35,627 nt of DNA from assembly GCA_023382975.1 (NCBI GenBank), contig JAHDXO010000060.1:3041-38667 (forward strand), in the 5' to 3' direction. The position numbers and the translations under genes are program-made. This DNA is from Pirellulaceae bacterium (GTDB lineage: Bacteria > Planctomycetota > Planctomycetia > Pirellulales > Pirellulaceae). Positions 18,421-25,860 of this stretch are shown here, piece after piece. Position 1 is the stretch's first letter; each line of letters starts with the position of its first letter. Under the pieces are notes generated by a model. That model ran no database searches. It was not told the DNA's origin and was given only the letters and a program-made list of their open reading frames with translations.

Positions 18421-19367
18421 GGCAACTCCGGCGACATCGCCAATCGACGCGCACGGACGAGGTACTCGTTGGCGCGTTGGTAATCGGGTTTTTCCGGCAA
18501 AACCGTCTCTTCGAAGGCTCGGTCGAACTGCCGATGCAAGTCCAGCCGCCAGGCCTCGACGTCGGCCCACGGCGTGTCGCCCCGCTTGATATTCAACAAT
18601 GCCTGCCGGTGTCCCACGACCTGCACAGGCACGAATCCTTCGCGCAGCACGGTGATTCCGGAAAGCAACAGTCGGATCAAGTGCATGACGTGCTTCCACT
18701 TGACCTGGCCTTGGTTGCAAAGGTCCGTCTGCATCTTCTTAAACTGCGACATGACGTAGCCGTTGTATGTCTGGTACACCAGGCGGGACAAAAAAATGCC
18801 CCGCATCTGCAGCAGCTCGTCGGCTAGCGGCGTCTTCGTCTCGACCAGGGGCGTGTACAGGCACTCCAGCACGTTCGGATTGGCCTTCAGCGCCAGCACG
18901 ACGAACTTCTGAAGCTCCCAATACGCCTCTTGCGTTGCCTCGTTCTCCAGTTGCTCGGGGACGCCGAACAGCGACCAGTGAAGATCCGCCGGTGGCAGGT
19001 AGATGCCCCGCCGGTCGATGTCGGAGTGCTCGTCGTCCAGACCGTAGGCGCGCGAACCGATGATGCACCGGAAGATGACCCGATCGAACAGTCCGTGCTC
19101 CGCCAGCGTTTGTTCGGCATCGTGGATGCTGTCCTGCTTGTATTCGGCCAGCAGCATCAAATTGTCGTGGCGCAGCGCGGCTTCGAATCCGTCCGTGAAC
19201 CGGACACGATAGGCGTGGTTCCGGTCTTGGGGCGATTTGACAATGACGCCGACCGCACCCGACGGATGCACCACCTGTCCGCTGGATTCTTGGACAGGTT
19301 TTCTCGTGACCACCTGGGTGCCCGCCGAGTAGATCAGATTCGGGCTGTTGTGGACTCGCTCACGCAT
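18417..19367 (-). CDS. Predicted nucleotidyltransferase (COG3541/PF10127 type) with N-terminal beta domain
   Basis: A 316-residue protein starting at ATG 19367, 14 nt after the lyase-like gene, with a weak ribosome site. The catalytic signature is GSRAYG (104-109) and SDIDRRG with D116 and D118. The helical region (KHVMHLIRLLLSGITVL) mirrors the next gene. Unlike that gene it has about 75 extra N-terminal residues, in which GAVGVIVKSPQDRNHAYRVRF resembles a small KOW/SH3-like barrel of the kind that contacts RNA or ribosomal proteins. The two genes overlap by 4 nt, so they are probably translated together and may pair. The fold call is good; the substrate and the function of the N-terminal domain are inference. 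Confidence 0.85.
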   Translation of the reverse strand: MRERVHNSPNLIYSAGTQVVTRKPVQESSGQVVHPSGAVGVIVKSPQDRNHAYRVRFTDGFEAALRHDNLMLLAEYKQDSIHDAEQTLAEHGLFDRVIFRCIIGSRAYGLDDEHSDIDRRGIYLPPADLHWSLFGVPEQLENEATQEAYWELQKFVVLALKANPNVLECLYTPLVETKTPLADELLQMRGIFLSRLVYQTYNGYVMSQFKKMQTDLCNQGQVKWKHVMHLIRLLLSGITVLREGFVPVQVVGHRQALLNIKRGDTPWADVEAWRLDLHRQFDRAFEETVLPEKPDYQRANEYLVRARRLAMSPELP

Positions 19368-19381
19368 GGTGGGCGGCTCGC

Positions 19382-20827
19382 TCAGACGCAGTCGCCGAAC
19401 TCGTCGCGGAAAGCGGCGGCCAGCTTGGCGCCCCAGTTGTCCAAGGCGTGCAGCTTGCCGGTGAAGAACCGCAGCACCGGCGGCTCCTCGTAGAACTCCA
19501 GCCCGCCGACCAGCTCGCGGTGCGCGTGCAGCCAAGCGAGCCGATCGACCACGTAATCGATGTGAGACATCGTGTAAACTCGCCGCGGAACCGCCATGCG
19601 GCAGAGTTCCAGATCCGAGAGCACGTCGCGGCCGTGTTCGTCGCGGTCCATCGAGATCGTGCCTCGCTCCATGCTCCGCACGCCGGAGACCAGATACAAC
19701 GCGGCGGCCAGCGCACCGGCGGGGTACTGCGACTGCGGCACGTGCGGCAGGAACTTCATCGCGTCGACGTGGCCGGCCAAGCCGCCCGGCGGCGTAACCG
19801 CGGGCAGACCGCGAGCCACCATCTTCTCGACAAAGTCCTTGATCAAGTCCGCGGAACTGCTGGCCACGTCCAAGTCCGTCATCTCCCGCAGCCCGACGGC
19901 CATGGCCTCGATCTCTTTGCTGGACATGCCGCCGTACGTGATGAAGCCCTCGTACACCGGCAGCCAGGCTTTCAGTTGGTTGAAGTACTCGGGGTTGTTC
20001 GTCGCCAACAGACCGCCGCGGACACACGTGCTCTTGCGGCCCGACAGGTATACCAGATCGGTCAGCGACATCATCTCCTTGACGATGTCCTCGATGGTCG
20101 CATCCTGGTATCCGTCCTCGCGACGCTTGATGAAATAGGCGTTCTCCGAGATCAAGCTGCAATCGAGGATGACGGGGATTTTGTGAGCCGCCGCCAATTC
20201 GCGCACGCCGCGCAAATTGGCCATCGAAAACGGCTGACCGCCGATCAGGTTCGTGGTGGCTTCCATGCGCACGAAGGGAATGTTCTCCGCCCCGTACTTG
20301 TCGATGACCTGTTGGAATTTGGCCAGGTCGATGTTGCCCTTGAACGGATTGTCGCTGGCTGTCTCCATCGCGTCGTCATGGTAGATCTCCAGCACGCGCG
20401 CCCCGCCCATCTCGAAGTGCGCCTTGGTCGTCGTGAAGTGGTAGTTCATCGGCACCACGGTGCCGGGGCGGCAGAAGATCTTGGCCAGCAGGTGCTCGGC
20501 AGCACGGCCTTGATGAGCGGGCACGTAGTAGTCGAACCCCAAAACGTCCTTGACCGCGGACCCCAGCTTGCGGTAACTCTCGCCGCCGGCATAGGCATCG
20601 TCGGATACCATCATCGCCGCCAACTGATTGTCGCTCATGGCATTCGTGCCACTGTCCGTCAGCATGTCGATGAAAATGTCCTTGGTCCAGAGCATGAACG
20701 TGTTGTAACCCGCCTCCTCGATGGCGGCCAGACGCTGAGCGGTCGGGGGGAGCGTCGTCTTCTGGACGATCCGCACTTTGTACATTTCGATGGGCAATTC
20801 TCTTCCGTCAGACAATCGAACGATCAC
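19382..20827 (-). CDS. Tyrosine phenol-lyase/tryptophanase family PLP enzyme with altered active site
   Basis: A 481-residue protein beginning with GTG 20827, which has GAGG five nt upstream; an internal ATG at 20785 is the alternative. Family landmarks are DSGTNAMSD (58-66), DDAYAGGES (76-84), AHQGRAAEHLL (104-114), FTTTK (131-135), TNLIGGQPFSMAN (192-204) and the PLP lysine in SGRKS (K265). GVRSMERG (382-389) matches the tyrosine phenol-lyase form rather than the tryptophanase form. Two differences from family members as I recall them are notable: the DATR/DSAR motif, whose Arg contacts the cofactor ring, reads DCSL (222-225), and KKD around the lysine reads RKS. The enzyme may use another amino acid or catalyse another reaction. 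It heads the nucleotidyltransferase/DUF1152 cluster. Confidence 0.88.
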   Translation of the reverse strand: MIVRLSDGRELPIEMYKVRIVQKTTLPPTAQRLAAIEEAGYNTFMLWTKDIFIDMLTDSGTNAMSDNQLAAMMVSDDAYAGGESYRKLGSAVKDVLGFDYYVPAHQGRAAEHLLAKIFCRPGTVVPMNYHFTTTKAHFEMGGARVLEIYHDDAMETASDNPFKGNIDLAKFQQVIDKYGAENIPFVRMEATTNLIGGQPFSMANLRGVRELAAAHKIPVILDCSLISENAYFIKRREDGYQDATIEDIVKEMMSLTDLVYLSGRKSTCVRGGLLATNNPEYFNQLKAWLPVYEGFITYGGMSSKEIEAMAVGLREMTDLDVASSSADLIKDFVEKMVARGLPAVTPPGGLAGHVDAMKFLPHVPQSQYPAGALAAALYLVSGVRSMERGTISMDRDEHGRDVLSDLELCRMAVPRRVYTMSHIDYVVDRLAWLHAHRELVGGLEFYEEPPVLRFFTGKLHALDNWGAKLAAAFRDEFGDCV

Positions 20828-20932
20828 ATGAACCTCGCATTTCCATGAATAGGGGCAACCGCCAAAAGGCCCTAGTCTAATTGCCTAACGCCCGAGGTTC
20901 CAGGCATCTGCCCGAATTGAAGCAGAAAAAGT

Positions 20933-20955
20933 AGATAAAAAAGTCCGGAGACTTT
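20933..20955 (-). terminator. Intrinsic-terminator-like hairpin with UCCG tetraloop
   Basis: Read on the minus strand, a stem AAAGTC/GACTTT closes on TCCG, giving the stable C(UCCG)G tetraloop, and continues into TTTTAT. It lies about 105 nt upstream of the lyase-like gene, in the same direction, so it could end transcripts from further upstream or act as a leader attenuator. The stem is only 6 bp. Confidence 0.5.
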
Positions 20956-21078
20956 GTTTTAGCGTCTTGCCTGTCTGAGCTTGCTCAAAGATCATCCCGC
21001 GGGAGACCTTCCGTCGGGGGTTTCGGCGCTCGTTGGAGATCGCCGCCGATCACGATGCACTAGCTTCAGCGGGCGACC

Positions 21079-21210
21079 TCAGACCGAAATGCTTGCCGAA
21101 TCGCCAATGACCTGATTGACGCTTTCATGGTCGAACCAGATGGGTATACCGCCAGGAGCGATGAACACCCGCGGGCGGCACTTGCCATCGGAAAACCGGT
21201 AAGATAGATG
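21079..21210 (-). pseudogene. Possible C-terminal remnant of a broken gene
   Basis: The minus-strand frame ending in TGA at 21081-21079 reads plausible protein (RPRVFIAPGGIPIWFDHES, then NQVIGDSASISV). It runs upstream into the palindromic repeats, where the translation becomes meaningless, and it has no start of its own. A terminator-like hairpin lies downstream in the same direction. I do not recognise the family; it could also be chance. Confidence 0.3.
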
Positions 21211-21323
21211 GCGGTCACAGGCTGGCAGCCTGTGCTACGGGATGAATGGTCGGCGGTCACAGGCTGGCAGCCTGTGCTACGGGATGAATGGTCGGCGGTC
21301 GCAGGCTGGCAGCCTGTGCTACG
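21211..21323. repeat. Three tandem copies of a palindromic repeat, 42-nt period
   Basis: The core CACAGGCTGGCAGCCTGTG (8-bp arms, 3-nt loop) occurs at 21216-21234 and 21258-21276, and with one change in the left arm at 21300-21318. The copies are joined by CTACGGGATGAATGGTCGG. From memory, this sequence family is scattered through planctomycete genomes, where it yields spurious GWQPVLR peptides. Confidence 0.9.
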
Positions 21324-21336
21324 AAGGAGAGACGCA

Positions 21337-24300
21337 ATGAACACGGGGATTCGATGGTGGGCGCTGGTTCAGACCGGGTTGTTGGTGCTCGTCTCGGCAG
21401 GCGTCCGGGGCGACGAGGCCGATTCCGAGTTGCTCGGCTGGTGGCGCTTTGACGAAGGAAAAGGCACCTATGCGGCCAACTCGGCCGATCCGGCGGGGGA
21501 AGCGGAGATGCACAACGCGTCCTGGGTCAACGGCGCGTTCGGCACGGCGCTGCGGTTGGGCGGTTCAGACAGCTATGTCACACTGCCGACGATGCCCGCG
21601 CTGGACGGATCGGACGCGATGAGCCTGGCCGTGTGGGTCTATTGGGAGGGAACCGGGCAGTACCCGAATATCCTGACCGGCGGCACGTGGAGCCCCGGAG
21701 GATTCTTAATCTTCGTAAGCAATCAAAGCTGCTCGTTCCGCATGGGACGTCCGGGGCACCGACACGGTGTTGCCGGCGAAGCGTGGACCGAGGTCTCCGC
21801 TCCCTTGCTTGCCGATCTGCCGCGGAAGCAATGGGTCCACCTGGTCGCCGTCTTCCAGCGTCCGCAGATCACGACTTACGTGAACGGCAAGCGGGTGGGG
21901 TCGGCCACCTGGGACCATCCGGTCGGACACAGCGGCGATATCCACGTGGGACGCTGGTCCGGATCGGCCACGCATCGCGGCCTGATCGACGAATTGCGGA
22001 TCTACGGCCGAGCGTTGAATGCGGACGAGGTTTCAACGTTGGCGGATCCGGCTGGCCGTCAGAGTCCCGAGTACCAGGATCTCGGCCCGGCCAAGGACGA
22101 TGCCAACGAACTGGTCCGCTTCGAGACTCGCTGGGCCACGATGACGGTCGGCGACAACGGGACGGTTCTTTCGCTTCGAGAGAAGGGCAGTGGTCGCGAA
22201 CTTCTCACGGCGCCGCACCCGGTCTTGGCAGTTGAACTGGCCTCGGGACGGCGTTTGCAGGCTCGACGGTTGCGACACGAGGACGGGTTGTTGATCGCCG
22301 ATTTCCCACGCGGTGCGGGCAGCGCCGCGATCCGGATCGAGGCCAACGAAAACTACTTCACCGTAACGGCCGCGGCGCTCGATGTGCCCGACGCACAACG
22401 CTTCACGTTCTTCCAAATCTCGCCGGCACCGAACGAGTATCTCGGGCCTCGAGCCGGTCTGGCGTCGGACGATGCGTCGGGCGTGTGCCTGCGAAGTCTG
22501 GGCCTGGAGGTCGACACGTCGTTCCACGGACCGGCCCCGCAGTTCCGCGCCTGGACAACGGCCGAGCATGGCCTGCTCGGGCATCTTATCGGCTTGGTCG
22601 CCGGACCGCGGGAGTGTCTGATTCCCGCTTTGCGTGCGATGGCGGAAAGCGAGAATGTGCCGAAATCGACCGCTGGCGGGCCCTGGGCGTTGGGCGCCGA
22701 GGAGAACCGCGGCTCGTACCTGTTCGCCGACCTCGCCGCCAAAGACACGGAGGCATGGATCGAGCTGGCGCGGCGCGGAGGATTCACCAACATCCACATG
22801 CACGGCTGGTGGAGTACGCTGGGCCACTACGAGCCGCGGACGGCCTACTTCCCCAACGGCCTGGAAGACATGAAGGCGACCGCGGCGCGGATCCGCGCCG
22901 CCGGCCTGAAGCCGGGCATCCATACCTTGACCGCCTGCATCAGCACGGGCGACCCGTGGGTGACGCCGGTGCCCTCGCCCGATCTGATCGCGTCGAACCG
23001 CTACACGCTGGCCAAGCCGCTGTCCGCCAGCGACACGACGATCTTCGTCCACGAAATGCCGAGCGCGAACCACGACGTGATCTGGAGCTATTCGGGAAAC
23101 GGCAACGCGCTGCGGATCGGCAGCGAACTGATCCGGTACTCGGCGATCTCGCGCGAGCCGCCGTACGCTTTTCTCCAGTGTGAACGAGGTGCCTTCAAGA
23201 CCGCTGCCGACGCCCACGCCGAAGGCGTTGCGGTCGACTACCTGCAACAACGCTATCTGGCCTTCTATCCCGACCCGAAGAGTCCTCTGGCGGGTGAGTT
23301 GGCTGACCGGATCGCCCGCGTCTACAACGAATGCGACTTGGCCATGATCTACTTCGACGGATCGGAGGGCATGCGCAGCCGGTACGGGATCGACGCCATG
23401 CGGAGGATGATTTTCGAGCGTCTTCACGGCGGCGTGACCGAGGCCAGCGAATGGGGCCACAACAGTTGGTGGTTCCATTCGCGGCTAGGCGCCTGGGACC
23501 ATCCGGTGTGGGCGATGAAGCAGTTCCACGACGAACACATCCGGCTGGTTTCGCGCTACCGGCTGAGCGATCTGCTCGAACCGCAACTGGGCTGGTGGGC
23601 GCCGCGTGGGCCGTCGGAGGTGGCGCGAGGACACTTTCCCGACGAAATGGAGTATTTCGCCGCCAAGAATCTTGCCATCGACGGGCCGATGTCGATCCAG
23701 GGCGTCAACGTCGCCGCCCGCCCCTGGAATGCGCGCATGGAAGAGCAGTTCACCATCCTGGGCTGGTACGAGCGTATGCGTCTGGCCCGCTACTTCGACG
23801 AGCCCACGCTTGAGCGTGTGGGCGAGCCGGGCCGAGATTTCCGACTGCGACTCAGCACCGACGGCCAGTGGCAGTTCACGCCGACCCGGCTGGCCAAGCA
23901 CCGCATCAGCGCGTTGGGCAACGGGTCGGAGCGCTGGAATTCCGAGAACTCGTTCGCGGCGCAACCGTTGCGCGCCCGCATCGAGGCCCTGTACTCGGTG
24001 GCGCCGTACGACGATCCGCAAGCCACCGTGCTGGCCGACTTCGCCGACCTGGATGCCCTGAACAACCGCGCTAGCGCGCCCGGCGTCAGCACGCGAATCG
24101 AACTGGATACCGAGGACGTCAAAGCGGGCGGGCGCAGTCTGCGATTGCGTGCCGCGAACGCGGGCAACAGCGCGCGAGGCGCTTGGACGCAGGTCGGGAC
24201 CGTCCACGAACATCCGTATTTCAGCATGATGCCCGGCGAGGCGCTGGGGCTGTGGGTCAAAGGCGACGGCAGCGGTGCGCTGCTGAACGTCCAGCTCCGC

Positions 24301-25323
24301 TCGCCGCGCGAGTACCACGGCTGCATCGCCGATCACTACATTGACCTGGATTTCACCGGCTGGCGGTATGTGGAACTGCTGCTTCGCGAACGCGACGCGG
24401 AGCGGCTGACCGACTACGTGTGGCCTTACAGCGGTGCCGGCGGCAGCCACGCTGTGTACCGCAACACCGTCGACCGGCAGCACGTTTCGCAAGTCAATCT
24501 GCTGGTCAACGAGATCCCGGCCGGCGGCGAAGTCGACATCCTGGTCAGCCCAATCCACTCGCTGCCCACCCGTCGAGCCGCATTGGCGAACCCCGTGCTG
24601 GAAGTCAGCGGCAGCAACGTGACGTTCCCGATCACGTTGCAGTCCGGGCAGTACATCGAGTTGGAAAGCATGGACGACTGCGTGCTGTACGACGAACGAG
24701 GCGAGTTGCTGCACCGCTTCCGGCCGCAGTCCGACCGGCTGCCAACATTGGTCACAGGCGACAATGCGTTGCGGTTCGACTGTACCGCGCCTGAAGGCTT
24801 GCATGCTCGCGCCGAGGTGAGCGTGATCTCGTTGGGAACACCGTTTGGCAATCCTCGAGCCGACACCGAGATCGACTGGACGCGGATGGATCGCGAGTAC
24901 GAAATCCCGCGCGTCATCACACGGATCGATGGCCAGGACAACGTCTGGACGATCGTCCGCCGGGCCGACGTCCGAGACGATTCTGCTCGGCTGGAGGTCG
25001 AGATCGCCGTGGTGCAACTCGGTCCGCCGGAACAACAGACCGATGCCGCAGCGAGTGTCGCTTCGCTGGACGCGCCGACACTGACGATCGGCGACCGCGC
25101 CGTTTCGTTCCCGGCTCGACTGACCGAAGGCCAGCGGCTGATCTGCCGCGACCAAACCGCCTGGCGAGTCCTGAACGCCGACGGCACCGAAGCCGCCTCG
25201 GGCCAACTGCCCGATCCGTTCCCCGCACTTGCGCCCGGGACGAACCGTTTGAAACTGGAGTTCCGCGGGCGGACTGCCTCAACTTTCCGCGTGGTCGTCA
25301 AGACGGTAAAGGTGTATCCTTAG
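21337..25323 (+). CDS. Large secreted LamG-domain protein with glycosidase-like core
   Basis: A 1328-residue protein. I chose ATG 21337, with AAGGAGAG 6-8 nt upstream, because a signal peptide starts there; upstream in-frame codons lie in the palindromic repeats. After cleavage near residue 25, a LamG/concanavalin-like jelly roll (about 33-235) runs from LLGWWRFDEGKG to GLIDELRIYGRAL. A beta-rich section (about 255-440) resembles the N-terminal sandwich of many retaining glycosidases. A probable TIM barrel (about 470-830) holds GGFTNIHMHGWW (near 480), AGLKPGIHTL, AMIYFDGSEG (near 668) and EWGHNSWWFHSR (near 704), with acidic residues where a melibiase-like enzyme would have catalytic ones. 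Beta-sandwich modules follow to the end. Polysaccharide binding and hydrolysis is inferred; I could not assign a glycoside hydrolase family. Confidence 0.82.
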   Translation: MNTGIRWWALVQTGLLVLVSAGVRGDEADSELLGWWRFDEGKGTYAANSADPAGEAEMHNASWVNGAFGTALRLGGSDSYVTLPTMPALDGSDAMSLAVWVYWEGTGQYPNILTGGTWSPGGFLIFVSNQSCSFRMGRPGHRHGVAGEAWTEVSAPLLADLPRKQWVHLVAVFQRPQITTYVNGKRVGSATWDHPVGHSGDIHVGRWSGSATHRGLIDELRIYGRALNADEVSTLADPAGRQSPEYQDLGPAKDDANELVRFETRWATMTVGDNGTVLSLREKGSGRELLTAPHPVLAVELASGRRLQARRLRHEDGLLIADFPRGAGSAAIRIEANENYFTVTAAALDVPDAQRFTFFQISPAPNEYLGPRAGLASDDASGVCLRSLGLEVDTSFHGPAPQFRAWTTAEHGLLGHLIGLVAGPRECLIPALRAMAESENVPKSTAGGPWALGAEENRGSYLFADLAAKDTEAWIELARRGGFTNIHMHGWWSTLGHYEPRTAYFPNGLEDMKATAARIRAAGLKPGIHTLTACISTGDPWVTPVPSPDLIASNRYTLAKPLSASDTTIFVHEMPSANHDVIWSYSGNGNALRIGSELIRYSAISREPPYAFLQCERGAFKTAADAHAEGVAVDYLQQRYLAFYPDPKSPLAGELADRIARVYNECDLAMIYFDGSEGMRSRYGIDAMRRMIFERLHGGVTEASEWGHNSWWFHSRLGAWDHPVWAMKQFHDEHIRLVSRYRLSDLLEPQLGWWAPRGPSEVARGHFPDEMEYFAAKNLAIDGPMSIQGVNVAARPWNARMEEQFTILGWYERMRLARYFDEPTLERVGEPGRDFRLRLSTDGQWQFTPTRLAKHRISALGNGSERWNSENSFAAQPLRARIEALYSVAPYDDPQATVLADFADLDALNNRASAPGVSTRIELDTEDVKAGGRSLRLRAANAGNSARGAWTQVGTVHEHPYFSMMPGEALGLWVKGDGSGALLNVQLRSPREYHGCIADHYIDLDFTGWRYVELLLRERDAERLTDYVWPYSGAGGSHAVYRNTVDRQHVSQVNLLVNEIPAGGEVDILVSPIHSLPTRRAALANPVLEVSGSNVTFPITLQSGQYIELESMDDCVLYDERGELLHRFRPQSDRLPTLVTGDNALRFDCTAPEGLHARAEVSVISLGTPFGNPRADTEIDWTRMDREYEIPRVITRIDGQDNVWTIVRRADVRDDSARLEVEIAVVQLGPPEQQTDAAASVASLDAPTLTIGDRAVSFPARLTEGQRLICRDQTAWRVLNADGTEAASGQLPDPFPALAPGTNRLKLEFRGRTASTFRVVVKTVKVYP

Positions 25324-25403
25324 ATATCCTGTCGTCGAACTGGACGAACGAATCTCCCATCGTCCGGGACGTCGGCGACCTTGATTCCGAGGAGTGTGCG
25401 AAC

Positions 25404-25619
25404 ATGACACTGACTGAGTTGTTGCCGGCGGTGCAGCGGTTGCCCGCCGCAGACAAGATCAAGCTGATTCGCATCCTGGTAGAAGAGTTGGGTTCGGCCG
25501 AGGAAATCTCGCCTCTCGTTCCATACCAGGTGTACGAGTTGGCGACGCCTTACGGAGTCGATGGAGCGGCGGAGACGTTACTGCAAGGTCTGCGAACAGA
25601 CAACGGCAATCCAGGGTAA
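25404..25619 (+). CDS. Small helical protein, partner of a retropepsin-like gene
   Basis: A 71-residue protein. ATG 25404 has GGAG about 10 nt upstream. An N-terminal helix (LTELLPAVQRLPAADKIKL) leads into a second (IRILVEELGSAEE), then a Pro-containing linker ending YGVDGAAETLLQGL. I recall small proteins of this pattern directly upstream of clan AA aspartic-protease-like genes in cyanobacteria and planctomycetes. Here the downstream frame begins 5 nt after this stop and is broken. The arrangement resembles a toxin-antitoxin pair, but I know of no proof of that. With its partner decayed it may no longer have a function. Confidence 0.6.
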   Translation: MTLTELLPAVQRLPAADKIKLIRILVEELGSAEEISPLVPYQVYELATPYGVDGAAETLLQGLRTDNGNPG

Positions 25620-25624
25620 GGCCG

Positions 25625-25833
25625 ATGCGATTCAGGTACTCGACCATCGACCCCGCACAGCGCGAATCGGACTCGCTGCCGTGGTTGCCACTGGTTCTTC
25701 GCGTCGGCACACGAGCGGTCGAGACAGTGGGCTTGGTAGACAGCGGGGCCAGACGAATTTCTTCATGGAGTTCGACGCGTGTTTCTTTCGCTCGGTCCTG
25801 GAATTCGAAATCCGGCCCAGGTCGTCCACCTGA
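25625..25833 (+). pseudogene. Decayed clan AA (retropepsin-like) aspartic protease gene
   Basis: From ATG 25625 the frame gives a typical start (RFRYSTIDP, then PWLPLVLRVGTRAVE) up to the active-site motif GLVDSGA, with GAC-AGC-GGG-GCC at 25739-25750. Beyond that the same frame is nonsense. The +1 frame from the same bases reads GQTNFFMEFDACFFRSVLEF and then EIRPRSST with stop TGA at 25831-25833, which looks like the C-terminal end of the same family. The middle, perhaps 60 or more residues, is missing. An internal deletion with a frame change at about 25745-25752 explains both halves. Confidence 0.6.
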
Positions 25834-25860
25834 ACTCAGCAACGGTTGTTACGGCAGCGA

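Larger units (their letters stand above)
20828..21336. other. 509-nt intergenic region between divergent genes
   Basis: It contains a terminator-like hairpin (20933-20955), a 10-bp palindrome TCCCGCGGGA near 20995, a possible minus-strand gene remnant (21079-21210), three palindromic repeats (21211-21323), and the AAGGAGAG ribosome site of the next gene. I could not identify a convincing promoter for either flanking gene. Confidence 0.7.

Noticed and set aside
19448..20848. 466-residue plus-strand frame
   Set aside because: Antisense to the lyase-like gene, which has clear family motifs.
21208..21336. N-terminal extension of the LamG protein through the palindromic repeats
   Set aside because: The extension is only the repeat translated, while ATG 21337 has a strong ribosome site and starts a signal peptide.
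22033..23478. 481-residue minus-strand frame
   Set aside because: Antisense to the LamG protein, with no motif or ribosome site.
23485..25206. 573-residue minus-strand frame
   Set aside because: Antisense to the same gene, with low-complexity composition and no family resemblance.
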